Of a stretch of 64,000 nucleotides of DNA, positions 17,741-26,353 are shown piece after piece. Origin of the DNA: Pseudoalteromonas holothuriae (GTDB taxonomy: Bacteria; Pseudomonadota; Gammaproteobacteria; Enterobacterales; Alteromonadaceae); the NCBI RefSeq assembly GCF_945859825.1, contig NZ_CAMAPC010000017.1, positions 1 through 64,000 on the forward strand, given 5' to 3'. Below the pieces are notes generated by a model. It saw only the letters and a list, made by a program, of their open reading frames with translations, made no database searches and had not been told where the DNA came from. The number at the start of each line of letters is the position of its first letter. The stretch's first letter is position 1. The position numbers were made by a program, and so were the translations under genes.

Positions 17741-20494
17741 TTAAAGATTAGGTACTCCATTATGACTTTGTTCTTTTTTAACGCTGAAAATGAATTTAGC
17801 ACCGCCAAACTCTGAACGTTCGCAATGAATTTTTCCATCGAGTACTTGTGAAACAAGGTTAAAGGTAATATTAAGACCCAGTCCAGCATGGCCTTTATGA
17901 CGAGCTAAAGTATAAAATGGCTCAAATATTTTGCTACGTTCACTATCATTAATACCTACACCGTCGTCTTCAACAATTACCTCATAAAATTCGCCAATAT
18001 CACGCATTGTCACATAAAGGTTTAACATGTCATTAGGCTCAGCATGTTCAATAGCATTGCTGAGTAATTGTTCAATAACTTGAAGTAAAGGGTCAATATA
18101 AGTGGTTATTTCACTTTGTGTTACTGCAACTAAAGTGACGTTTTGTGGTTTACCCAAGGCGTTAAAGGCCGTATGGAACGCAGTATTGACGATTTCTTCA
18201 AAGCGATAGGTTACTTGCCCCTCTCCCTTTGCCGAAACAGCAACGCGTTTAAATTGTTCTACCAACGCTGAGGTACGTTTTATTCCGGTAAAAATAAGGT
18301 CAGCACTTTGAATTGAGATGCTCAGGCATTTTATCAATTCTTGTTTCGATAATGTGCCTTTATCAGTCATCACTTCCAACTGCTTTAATTGCGCATTTAA
18401 GTGAGTGACTGCCATGATCACAGTACCTAAAGGGGTATTAATTTCATGAGCTAAGCCGGCAACTAAAGAACCTAATGCTGCCATTTTCTCTGCTTCAACT
18501 AGGCTTTGCTGCGTTGCTTTTAGGTTATCAAGTGCAGCTTCTAAATCATGTGTTCGTTGCTTTACCCGCTGTTCAAGTTCTGTATTTAAAACAACTAAAT
18601 CAGCTTCTTGTTGCTTTAAAATAGTAATATCATGCTGTATCCCTGCTACTTTTAACGGCTCGTTGTTACTGCCTATTTCTACAACTTTTCCTTTGTCTTG
18701 TACCCAAGTCCACTCGCCATTTTTGGTTTTAACACGATAAGAGACTTCAAACGATTGTTCTTTTTTTTCTAATATCGCATCCAAGCATGCGGTTAAACGC
18801 TTAAGGTCGTCACTGTGGATGTTTAAATTCTCCCAATTAGGGTTGATATCATCGCACGGATTCACACCTAATTGACTTGCATTTTCTCGTGAAACTTTTT
18901 GTTTTTCAATATCCCAACTCCACAATACATCGCTGCTAGCCCAAAGTGCTAGGCTGAGTTTTTGCTCTTTTTCTTGTATCGCCTCTCGGGATTTATTTGC
19001 TAATTGAAGTGCCCGTCGATTATAGAAGAAGCCTAATAAAATCAAAGTACTTAATGCCGCTAATATCATGAAATTACGATTTGTAATTTTGTTATGAAGT
19101 TCAGCCTCTGTGAGCATAGATTCTTGTTTGATAAATTTTAAATTGCGTCGCGTTTCATTAATATTGTTTTTTACTATGAGCATTTCTATACGCTGCTGAC
19201 TAGAAAGATCAAATAATGTGTCTCTGCTTGACTGATAAGTTCTTTGCATTTTATAGGCTGTTTTATAATTGCCAAGATCTGCATATGTTTGTGACAATAA
19301 ATCATAGGCTTTAAGCAGCACGACATTTTTTTGAGCTTTTTTAGCATACTCAATCGCTTTAAGTAATTGTGTTATCGCAAGCTCAGGTTGGCCTGTTAAA
19401 TTTGAAAGGTTGCCATGTTCCAAAAAGCCTTCAGCGATTCGGGCTGTTTCATTACTCTTTTGATAAGTTTGCATTGCAGCGTCTAAGATTCGTCTAGCAT
19501 CGTCGTAACGCTGCTCGGTAATCGCAATGCGTCCCAAATATAGGTTTGTCGAACTTAGTAACTTTCGGTTTTTGAGTTTGTTCGCTAACGACTCAGCTTT
19601 GGTTAAATAAGCTTTAGCCGCTTCTAAGTCACCGGCTAAACGATAAGTTTCGCCTAAGTTATTAAACGAGAATACCATCCCTCGCTCGTAGCCTAGTTTG
19701 CGTTTGAGTTCGAGTGATTTTGTGTGCATGTTTATGGCTTCTTGATATTTACCAAGGTCTTTGTAAATAATTGCGGTGTTGTTATAACTAATGGCGAGCT
19801 TTCTTTGGTCGCCGATTTTTCTGTGTCCTTCAATCGCTCGCAATTGATAGCTTAGCGCATTATCAAAGTCACCGACAAAACGATACATTAAACCAATGCT
19901 CCCTAGAGAGCTAACTTCTCCTTTGATATCATTTACCGCAATATAATTATTTTTGGCCTTCAAGAACCACTCATATGCCTGAGGTATTTTATCTTGATAA
20001 TCATACATATTAGCGATGGCTGTTTGTGCATCAGCTATTTTCTTGAGGTCGCCTTTTTTTTCGAGCATAGATAATGCTTCAAATCCATCCGATAAAGCCA
20101 ATTCATAGTTCCACAGCTCTACGTACACGTCCGCACGGTGATAAAGGGCCTCTACGGAAATGTCTGAAAATCCTGCGCTTTTAGATTCATTAATTACTGT
20201 GTCGAGTAAAATTAATGCATCACGCTGTTTACCTAGCATAGTCAGCGCTACACCTTGCCATAGTTGCAATAATAACCTTTGTTGAGGATATTGTTGAAGC
20301 GGTAAATTTGGTGTGAGGGACTGAGCAAGTGCTAACGCTTCTCTGGCATTCACATTTGACTGTGCTTTCATGTATTGATTAAGCAACAACAATTGTTGTT
20401 TACCACTTGCGGCTTTCACCTGCTGGGGGGTCGGTGCAGATGGCATTGCATAAAAGCTTACAAATAAAAATATGAGTAATAACCGGATAAGCAT
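17741..20494 (-). CDS. Membrane-bound TPR-PAS sensor histidine kinase
   Basis: A 917-residue kinase. A signal/anchor segment (1-20) precedes a periplasmic block of tetratricopeptide repeats (about 75-425), with clear units such as SYNNTAIIYKDLGKYQEAIN. One transmembrane helix lies at 474-491, a PAS_3-type domain at about 511-627, a coiled coil at 628-670, and an HisKA domain with phospho-acceptor His 683 in LAHEINTPLG. The HATPase domain has the N-box SNAIEHA and G-boxes EDDGVGIND and GHAGLGLNI. No receiver domain is fused and no response-regulator gene is adjacent, so the partner is elsewhere. The TPR block suggests that the signal is a periplasmic protein, peptide or envelope state, but this is inference. 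Confidence 0.9.
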   Translation of the reverse strand: MLIRLLLIFLFVSFYAMPSAPTPQQVKAASGKQQLLLLNQYMKAQSNVNAREALALAQSLTPNLPLQQYPQQRLLLQLWQGVALTMLGKQRDALILLDTVINESKSAGFSDISVEALYHRADVYVELWNYELALSDGFEALSMLEKKGDLKKIADAQTAIANMYDYQDKIPQAYEWFLKAKNNYIAVNDIKGEVSSLGSIGLMYRFVGDFDNALSYQLRAIEGHRKIGDQRKLAISYNNTAIIYKDLGKYQEAINMHTKSLELKRKLGYERGMVFSFNNLGETYRLAGDLEAAKAYLTKAESLANKLKNRKLLSSTNLYLGRIAITEQRYDDARRILDAAMQTYQKSNETARIAEGFLEHGNLSNLTGQPELAITQLLKAIEYAKKAQKNVVLLKAYDLLSQTYADLGNYKTAYKMQRTYQSSRDTLFDLSSQQRIEMLIVKNNINETRRNLKFIKQESMLTEAELHNKITNRNFMILAALSTLILLGFFYNRRALQLANKSREAIQEKEQKLSLALWASSDVLWSWDIEKQKVSRENASQLGVNPCDDINPNWENLNIHSDDLKRLTACLDAILEKKEQSFEVSYRVKTKNGEWTWVQDKGKVVEIGSNNEPLKVAGIQHDITILKQQEADLVVLNTELEQRVKQRTHDLEAALDNLKATQQSLVEAEKMAALGSLVAGLAHEINTPLGTVIMAVTHLNAQLKQLEVMTDKGTLSKQELIKCLSISIQSADLIFTGIKRTSALVEQFKRVAVSAKGEGQVTYRFEEIVNTAFHTAFNALGKPQNVTLVAVTQSEITTYIDPLLQVIEQLLSNAIEHAEPNDMLNLYVTMRDIGEFYEVIVEDDGVGINDSERSKIFEPFYTLARHKGHAGLGLNITFNLVSQVLDGKIHCERSEFGGAKFIFSVKKEQSHNGVPNL

Positions 20495-21079
20495 TCATAA
20501 TCTCTATGAGCTTAGAATATACCAAAGTTTAGAGCCTAAATCGTTGGTTAGCGAATCGAATATTTAAACCTATTATAGTGAGTAGGTTTGCTCCATGGTT
20601 TGTACTAAGTCGATTTGAGTAAAGATGGCAAAGTCATTGCCTGGGGCGCAGCCAACTTAGCTTTATTCGCACATGGCTGATTGATGCTAATCCGTTATAA
20701 TAAACAAGTTTATTGTTATGCATAACTAAATAAACATAATAAGATTCAACAAGCAAAAATTGCAACGATGAAAGCTGATGGAAAACGGTTCAAAATCGTC
20801 TTCGGGCATTTTTTCTACGTTATTATCTAGCTTACATAGAATATCTATGGATACAAGTTTTGCCTTGCCAAAACCCCCGAATGACTGCTGTAAAAACGCA
20901 CAGCAAAAATCAACAGCCTCTAAATAAATGACCCGATATCCCGACTGATAAATGGCTTAGTAATTAGGCAAAAATTTGGGTAGGTCGTTATTCTATTTGA
21001 GTAAATTTTAATATAGGGGTGAAAATCCATTAGGACTAGAGTGGGTTGTACCTATCAATTGAACGCCGAATATATGATA
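20495..21079. other. 585-nt non-coding stretch with interspersed repeat
   Basis: Lies upstream of the kinase gene and downstream of sapF. The left part holds two small inverted repeats: AAACCTA/TAGGTTT near 20565, and AATAAAC/GTTTATT near 20698-20715. The right part (20778-21012) is the two-module repeat. The stretch between about 20600 and 20680 looks like decayed coding sequence, but I could not assign it. No clear sapF terminator was found. Confidence 0.5.
20778..21012. repeat. Interspersed repeat, full two-module copy B
   Basis: The left module (about 20808-20914) is roughly 80% identical by eye to 36832-36942. The right module (20919-21012) is roughly 80% identical to 4754-4845. Only this copy has both modules side by side. 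Its left module lies in a 49-codon ATG-to-TAA frame (20778-20927) containing MDTSFALPKPPNDCCKN. The related copy at 36832 has an in-frame stop just upstream, so the frame is not conserved as a whole. Confidence 0.65.
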
Positions 21080-21841
21080 TTAAACATTCAACAGTCGCTG
21101 CATGACGCGTGATTTTGGTTCAGCGAATATAGCCAGTGTATTGCCGTATTCAGCCACTTTACCTTTATTAAGCACCAGTAATTGATCGCTCATATGCTTT
21201 ACTAAGCTTAGGTGGTGGGTGATAAGCACATAGCTAAGCCCAGACTCTCGTTGTAACTCTAACAGTAAGTTAACTGTTTGTGCTCTTACTGAAGGGTCAA
21301 GAGATGACAGAGCCTCATCTAATACTACCACTTTGGGGTCTAAAATTAACGCTCGTGCTAATGCCACACGTTGCAATTGCCCGCCACTGAACATATGGGG
21401 GTAATATTCATAGTGCTCAGTAAGTAATCCCACACGAGTCAACGTATGTTTAATCTTTTTATCTCGTTGTTGCTGTGTAAGTTCAGTGTTGAGACTTAAA
21501 CAATCATCCAGCATGTCACCTATGGTTAAACCAGGGTTTAATGAGCGAGTTGGGTCTTGAAAAATTAATCGAATGTGGCGACATTCATCGCATCGAATAC
21601 CATCATCTTCGATTGTTTCTCCGTTGAGTAAAATTTGCCCTTTATCTGCGTGATCGGCACCCGCTAACACTCTCGCTAGGGTACTTTTACCTGATCCTGT
21701 TTCACCGATAATCGCCAATGTTTCACCTTGACCTACGCAGAATGATATATCTGTTAACACCTGAGCATGCTTGCGTTTGAACACACCCGCACGGGTGCAA
21801 AATGATTTATTCAGCGCTTGAACTTTTAAGAGCGGTTGCAT
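21080..21841 (-). CDS. sapF: SapF, peptide ABC transporter ATPase
   Basis: Cytoplasmic ATPase of the Sap peptide (antimicrobial-peptide resistance) uptake system. Walker A is GETGSGKS, the signature is SGGQLQRVALARALI and Walker B is VVVLDEALSSLDPS. ITHHLSLV follows as the H-loop. I place the start at the ATG at 21841, 16 nt inside sapD. AAAGGA lies in front of it, and the protein (253 residues) then begins MQPLLKVQALNKSF as in oligopeptide-permease ATPases. An upstream in-frame start at 21874 is possible. It is the last gene of pspF-sapABCDF. No clear terminator is seen downstream. Confidence 0.92.
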   Translation of the reverse strand: MQPLLKVQALNKSFCTRAGVFKRKHAQVLTDISFCVGQGETLAIIGETGSGKSTLARVLAGADHADKGQILLNGETIEDDGIRCDECRHIRLIFQDPTRSLNPGLTIGDMLDDCLSLNTELTQQQRDKKIKHTLTRVGLLTEHYEYYPHMFSGGQLQRVALARALILDPKVVVLDEALSSLDPSVRAQTVNLLLELQRESGLSYVLITHHLSLVKHMSDQLLVLNKGKVAEYGNTLAIFAEPKSRVMQRLLNV

Positions 21842-22833
21842 TTGGGCTTTTCCTTTACCAGCGGAAAGTGACACGCATAGGTATGACTATGGACTTTACT
21901 TTGCGTGGGGGTGACCACACATTGTTTCTGTGCTTGTGGACAGCGAGGGCCAAGGCGACAGCCAATAGGCAGGTGCTGTAATGGCGGAATAGTCCCTTTA
22001 AGGGCATAAAAAGGCTCTTTATGAGCAAGCCCTTGCGCGTAATCAGGTAAGCTTTTTACTAATGCCTGAGTGTACGGGTGACATGGTGTGCTAAATACCT
22101 TTGCGGTTGGCCCAGCTTCGACCATTTGACCGCAGTATAAAACATGCATCGCATGTGACCAGTCAGTGATCTCTTCAAGCTCATGAGAAATCATCAAAAC
22201 CGACATGTTTTTTAATTGGTTAAGGCTTTTTAGTAATCTAAAAATTTGCGCTTTGGCTATGCTTTCTAAGGCGGTGGTCGGTTCATCAGCAATCAATAAC
22301 TTTGGGCTACGTGCTATTGCCATGGCAATCATCACCTTTTGACATACCCCTTCGGAGAGTTCATGGGGGTAGCTGCTGGCGACTTTTTTATCGTCTCTTA
22401 TCCCCACTTTGTGCAGGAGCGCTTTCACTTTGTTTTTTCGTTCACTACCGCGAGCAAAAAAACTATTTTTAAAACTGCTATCAGGTAATGATTCAGCCAC
22501 TTGTTCATAAATTTTTGCTGTAGGGTCTAGGCTACGACTTGGTTCTTGATAAATCATTGCCATATCACGGCTAACTACTTTACGGCGTTTTTCAGGGCTT
22601 AGTCGCATTAAATCAACGCCTTGCCAATGCATTCTATCTGCTGTGACGCGCCAGCGTTTGTTAAGTACGCCCACAATAGCTTTGGCAATTAAGCTTTTAC
22701 CTGAGCCAGACTCACCCACTAATGCGTGTACTTCACCTTCTTTAAGGCTTAAGTTTATTCTGTCTACAGCACGTATTACACCGCTTTCGGTGTGCAATTC
22801 AATCGTTAAATTGCGAATATCTAATAGCTGCAT
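21826..22833 (-). CDS. sapD: SapD, peptide ABC transporter ATPase
   Basis: A 335-residue ATPase partner of SapF. Walker A is GESGSGKS and Walker B is LLIADEPTTALE. The signature motif is degenerate, LSEGVCQKVMIA, where canonical ATPases have LSGGQ. E. coli SapD has a similar LTEGECQKVM, so this marks the family rather than damage. A C-terminal oligopeptide-permease extension has the Cys-containing pattern GCRLGPRCPQAQKQC. E. coli SapD is also known to stimulate Trk potassium uptake. The ATG overlaps the sapC end by one base, so coupling is tight. Confidence 0.94.
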   Translation of the reverse strand: MQLLDIRNLTIELHTESGVIRAVDRINLSLKEGEVHALVGESGSGKSLIAKAIVGVLNKRWRVTADRMHWQGVDLMRLSPEKRRKVVSRDMAMIYQEPSRSLDPTAKIYEQVAESLPDSSFKNSFFARGSERKNKVKALLHKVGIRDDKKVASSYPHELSEGVCQKVMIAMAIARSPKLLIADEPTTALESIAKAQIFRLLKSLNQLKNMSVLMISHELEEITDWSHAMHVLYCGQMVEAGPTAKVFSTPCHPYTQALVKSLPDYAQGLAHKEPFYALKGTIPPLQHLPIGCRLGPRCPQAQKQCVVTPTQSKVHSHTYACHFPLVKEKPKCNRS

Positions 22834-23726
22834 TAATCCACCTTACGCCCTTTAAGTACTTGCCTTAAGCCATCACCGACTAAGTTTGTAGACAGCACCG
22901 CAATGAATAATAACACACCAGGTAGGCCTACTGTCCAAGGCGCGAGGTAAATTAGACTGAGGTTTTCGGCAAGGATGGCTCCCCACTCAGTAGTTGGCGG
23001 TTGTGCACCTAACTTTAAAAAGCCAAGAGCTGCAATATCTAAGATAGCAGTTGATAAAGCCATAGTAAAAATGACCACAATATGCTCATAAATATTTGGT
23101 AATACCCCACGTGTTAAAATTTGCCATTTAGAGGCACCATCTAGACGAAAAGCACTGATATAGTCTTTGTTTAGTTCTTCAACAACTAGGTTTCTCACTG
23201 AATGTATATGCTGTGGTAGTAGAGCAAATATAATCGCCCATACAGTATTGAGTAGGCCAGGCCCGAGCACCGCAATAATAATTATCGCCAGTAGCAAAGA
23301 GGGGATTGATAGCGTTATGTCTAGTAAGTGGTTTAACAAACTAGAACGAAATCCTTTGCTTATCCCAGCAAAAGTCCCCAACACAACACCAATTAAAGTG
23401 GTAACCAAGGCCGCCACAATCGATAAGCCAAAGGTAAATGTTGCGCCATTCATTAGTCTTGAAAGTACATCTCGACCTAAGTCATCTGTACCAAGTATAA
23501 AACGAACATCTCCTAACTCATGCCATGAAGGCGGGAGTAACAGCGCGTCGCCATGTTGTTGGTTAATGCCATAAGGTGCAATAAACGGTGCAGTGAATGC
23601 CAGTAGCGTTAATGCAACGAATACCCATAGACCAACCAAAGCTGGATGGTTAGATTTAAACTTACGCCATAACCTAGATAGCGGTGAGCGGTTTGACTCT
23701 TCACTAAATAAACTAAACTTTGCCAT
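22833..23726 (-). CDS. sapC: SapC, peptide ABC transporter permease
   Basis: Inner-membrane permease with about six hydrophobic segments. The binding-protein-dependent transport signature near the cytoplasmic EAA loop reads KDYISAFRLDGAS. The conserved LGTDDLGRDVLSRL is shared with DppC/OppC/SapC. The ATG at 23726 (297 residues, MAKFSLFSEE) is preferred over an upstream TTG at 23753 because it matches the length and N-terminus of known SapC. It overlaps the sapB end by 14 nt. Confidence 0.93.
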   Translation of the reverse strand: MAKFSLFSEESNRSPLSRLWRKFKSNHPALVGLWVFVALTLLAFTAPFIAPYGINQQHGDALLLPPSWHELGDVRFILGTDDLGRDVLSRLMNGATFTFGLSIVAALVTTLIGVVLGTFAGISKGFRSSLLNHLLDITLSIPSLLLAIIIIAVLGPGLLNTVWAIIFALLPQHIHSVRNLVVEELNKDYISAFRLDGASKWQILTRGVLPNIYEHIVVIFTMALSTAILDIAALGFLKLGAQPPTTEWGAILAENLSLIYLAPWTVGLPGVLLFIAVLSTNLVGDGLRQVLKGRKVD

Positions 23727-24747
23727 GGGCCTGATTTCTCGATAATGGGTCAAACAAAGTATGGCTAAATTCAGCCAACATATTCGCTAAAATGACAAAC
23801 ATAGAAACAGCTAATAATCCGCCTTGAATAGCAGGGTAGTCACGTTGGTAGATGCTATCTATAAGCCAGCGGCCAACGCCGGGCCATGAGAATATGACTT
23901 CGGTGATCATCGCAAGCGTGATCAAGGTACTAAACTGCAGACCAATCTGTTTTATGACGGGTAACAAAGCGTTTCTCAGTGCGTGATGCATGATTAATTG
24001 ACGTCGATTTAAGCCTTTTGCCCGAGCAGTTTTAATGTAGTTTTGCTCTAATACATCTAGCATCGAGTCTCGAGTAAAACGAATTAACACTGTGGTTGGA
24101 TACATAGCCAATACCACAGTAGGCAGTGCTAAATGATGCAGTGCGTCAACAAAGGCAAGCCCTTCATAGGGGAAGCTCTGTAAAATAATATCCAGTAAAA
24201 TAAAATTGCTAATTGGGTCTACTTCATAGAGTAAGCCAATGCGACCTGACATGGGGAACAAGCCTAGCCCTAAACAAAACACCATAATAAGCAACAAGGC
24301 TAGCCAAAAGATAGGTACTGAAAAGCCGAGCAAACTTAAAGAGTTAATCACTTTCTCAGGCCAACGTTTGTGATAAACAGAGGCAATTATACCGCCGGGT
24401 ATACCAAAAAGAACTGCCATTGCAAGGGCATACACGCATAGCTCTAAGGTGGCTGGAAACAGTTTAACAATTTGCTCAAAAACGGGTTGTCCTGATGAGA
24501 GTGAGAGCCCCCAATCACCTTGCACAATGCGTTCTACAAAAGCTAAGTATTGAATGAATATGCCTTTATCTAACTGATATTGCTGTATAAGCTCTTGACT
24601 TTGCTCATAAGTGGGGTTTATTTGGCCTGTGATATTACTTAGTAACTCACCCGGAAACATATAGTTCAGTGAAAAAGTAAACACCGTGAGCGTGAATACC
24701 ATAAAAAGCAGCAGACTCAAGCGCCTTAATAAATATTCAAATAGCAT
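23713..24747 (-). CDS. sapB: SapB, peptide ABC transporter permease
   Basis: A 344-residue inner-membrane permease of the DppB/OppB type with the N-terminal signature LLRRLSLLLFMVFTLTVFTF. The long extracytoplasmic loop includes YEQSQELIQQYQLDKG. The EAA-type loop is YIKTARAKGLNRRQLIMHHA. It pairs with SapC. The start codon overlaps the sapA stop (TAATG), giving translational coupling. Confidence 0.94.
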   Translation of the reverse strand: MLFEYLLRRLSLLLFMVFTLTVFTFSLNYMFPGELLSNITGQINPTYEQSQELIQQYQLDKGIFIQYLAFVERIVQGDWGLSLSSGQPVFEQIVKLFPATLELCVYALAMAVLFGIPGGIIASVYHKRWPEKVINSLSLLGFSVPIFWLALLLIMVFCLGLGLFPMSGRIGLLYEVDPISNFILLDIILQSFPYEGLAFVDALHHLALPTVVLAMYPTTVLIRFTRDSMLDVLEQNYIKTARAKGLNRRQLIMHHALRNALLPVIKQIGLQFSTLITLAMITEVIFSWPGVGRWLIDSIYQRDYPAIQGGLLAVSMFVILANMLAEFSHTLFDPLSRNQAHGKV

Positions 24748-26351
24748 TAGTCTCGCCTCGCCTTACCAAGAGAAATACCGCCAAAGGGGCGCAAGGAGAT
24801 ATCTTTTATGTCACTACTTGTTGCTTGAAAGCGCATTCCATGGGCAATAGGAACCAGTGGTAGCTGCTCGATGATCATTCTTTGAGCTTGATGGTAAAAA
24901 ACCTTGCGCTGTTCAACATCTGTGGTATCAAGCGCCTGAGTCAGTAGCAAGTCAAACTCAGGGTTGCACCAATTGGCCGGGTTTTTACCACTAAAAGTGG
25001 CAGTACAGCTCAGTAGTGGGCTGAAAAAATTATCAGGGTCGGGTGTATCTGCAGCCCATCCTAATAATACGCTATCATGCTCATGCTGACCAATTCGTTC
25101 TAGGAAGGTATTCCACTCATATTCGATGATTTGCGCTGAAATACCAATTTGCTTTAAATCACTTTGAATAAGCTCAGCCATTTTGCGCGCATTTGGGTTA
25201 TATATTCTCGATACGGGCATAGCCCATAGTGTCATACTAAACCCTTGCTCAAAACCCGCTTCGATAAGTAGCTGTCTGGCATAGTCAGGGTTATATGCGG
25301 GCATATTTTTTTGTGCTTCATAGGCCCAAGATGAGGGTGGTAAATGTGAGCGTGCAATAATGCCATTACCATAAAACACCGCTTGCATGATTTTTTCAAA
25401 ATCGACCGAATGTGCCAGCGCTTTGCGGACCAACAAATTATCAAATGGTGGCTTTTCAGTGTTAAAAGCCCAATAGCCAATATTGAGGTTGGGCGCTTTA
25501 TCAACACGAATGTCAGTTCGCTCGTTAAGCACACTTAACTGCGTGGCACTAGGGTGCGCCGTGATATCACATTCTTTAGTCAGCATTTTTGCAATTCGAC
25601 TGGTGCCATTGGTGGTTATATCGAAAACGAGTTGTTGCATGGGGACTGGATGTTTCCAGTAATTTTCATTGCGGTGGTAGCGAATGAGGTTATCGCGTAA
25701 GTAGTTTTTATATTTATAGGGGCCGGTACCGATAGGGTACATATCAAATAAATCTTTTTGTTCAATGGCAGCTAAGTGGTCAGCATATTCTTTTGATAGA
25801 ATGACCGCAAAGTCTGTGGCTAAGTTTGATAAAAAGCTACTTTCAGCATTAAACAGCTCAAAACGAACTGTGTAGTCATCTACTTTGACGACTTGTCTAA
25901 TAAGCTGATCTAAACCAACACTTTGAAAGTAAGGATAGCTGGCATCACCCACAAAGTGATAAGGGTTGTAGACATCAAACAAGCGGTTAAATGAAAACAC
26001 CACATCGTCGGCTTTGAGTGATCGGGTGGGAGAGAAATAGCTCGTGTGGTGAAACTCGATGTCTTGGCGTAAATAAAATGTCACGGCTTTACCGCTGTTA
26101 CTCACTTGCCAGTGAGTGGCAATTTCTGGTTTAAACTCTGCCGTTTCGGGGTCAATACTCAGCAGTGTGTCGTAGAGTTGGCTGGCAATTATATCAATGG
26201 TTGAACCTGTGGTTGTGACTTGCGGGTTAAAAGACACAGGGTTTGCCTCAGCGCAATATACTAATCCTTGCGTTTTTCTAATGGTTTGTTGGCTAGCATC
26301 TATACAGCCTAGCAAGTAGGTACATAACGCACCTAGTAGCAAATTACGCAC
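24747..26351 (-). CDS. sapA: SapA, peptide-binding (lipo)protein of the Sap transporter
   Basis: A 534-residue family-5 solute-binding protein that captures peptides for SapBCDF. The N-terminus has a short hydrophobic stretch ending in the lipobox LLGC (Cys 16), so it is predicted to be a lipoprotein. The well-known enterobacterial SapA has an ordinary cleaved signal peptide. Domain hallmarks include LVYCAEANPVSFNPQ, the segment GTGPYKYKNYLRD, and a late GWAADTPDPDNFFSP typical of the SBP_bac_5 fold. Translation begins with GTG at 26351, only 2 nt after the pspF stop. That places the sap genes in the pspF transcript unless there is an internal promoter. Confidence 0.93.
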   Translation of the reverse strand: MRNLLLGALCTYLLGCIDASQQTIRKTQGLVYCAEANPVSFNPQVTTTGSTIDIIASQLYDTLLSIDPETAEFKPEIATHWQVSNSGKAVTFYLRQDIEFHHTSYFSPTRSLKADDVVFSFNRLFDVYNPYHFVGDASYPYFQSVGLDQLIRQVVKVDDYTVRFELFNAESSFLSNLATDFAVILSKEYADHLAAIEQKDLFDMYPIGTGPYKYKNYLRDNLIRYHRNENYWKHPVPMQQLVFDITTNGTSRIAKMLTKECDITAHPSATQLSVLNERTDIRVDKAPNLNIGYWAFNTEKPPFDNLLVRKALAHSVDFEKIMQAVFYGNGIIARSHLPPSSWAYEAQKNMPAYNPDYARQLLIEAGFEQGFSMTLWAMPVSRIYNPNARKMAELIQSDLKQIGISAQIIEYEWNTFLERIGQHEHDSVLLGWAADTPDPDNFFSPLLSCTATFSGKNPANWCNPEFDLLLTQALDTTDVEQRKVFYHQAQRMIIEQLPLVPIAHGMRFQATSSDIKDISLRPFGGISLGKARRD

Positions 26352-26353
26352 AC

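Noticed and set aside
20600..20680. Possible remnant of a coding gene or insertion sequence
   Set aside because: One frame reads plausibly for about 25 codons, but there are stops on both sides, no terminal repeats and no family match.
22320..22380. SapD signature LSEGV suspected as an inactivating mutation
   Set aside because: E. coli SapD has an equally atypical LTEGE signature, so it is a family trait.
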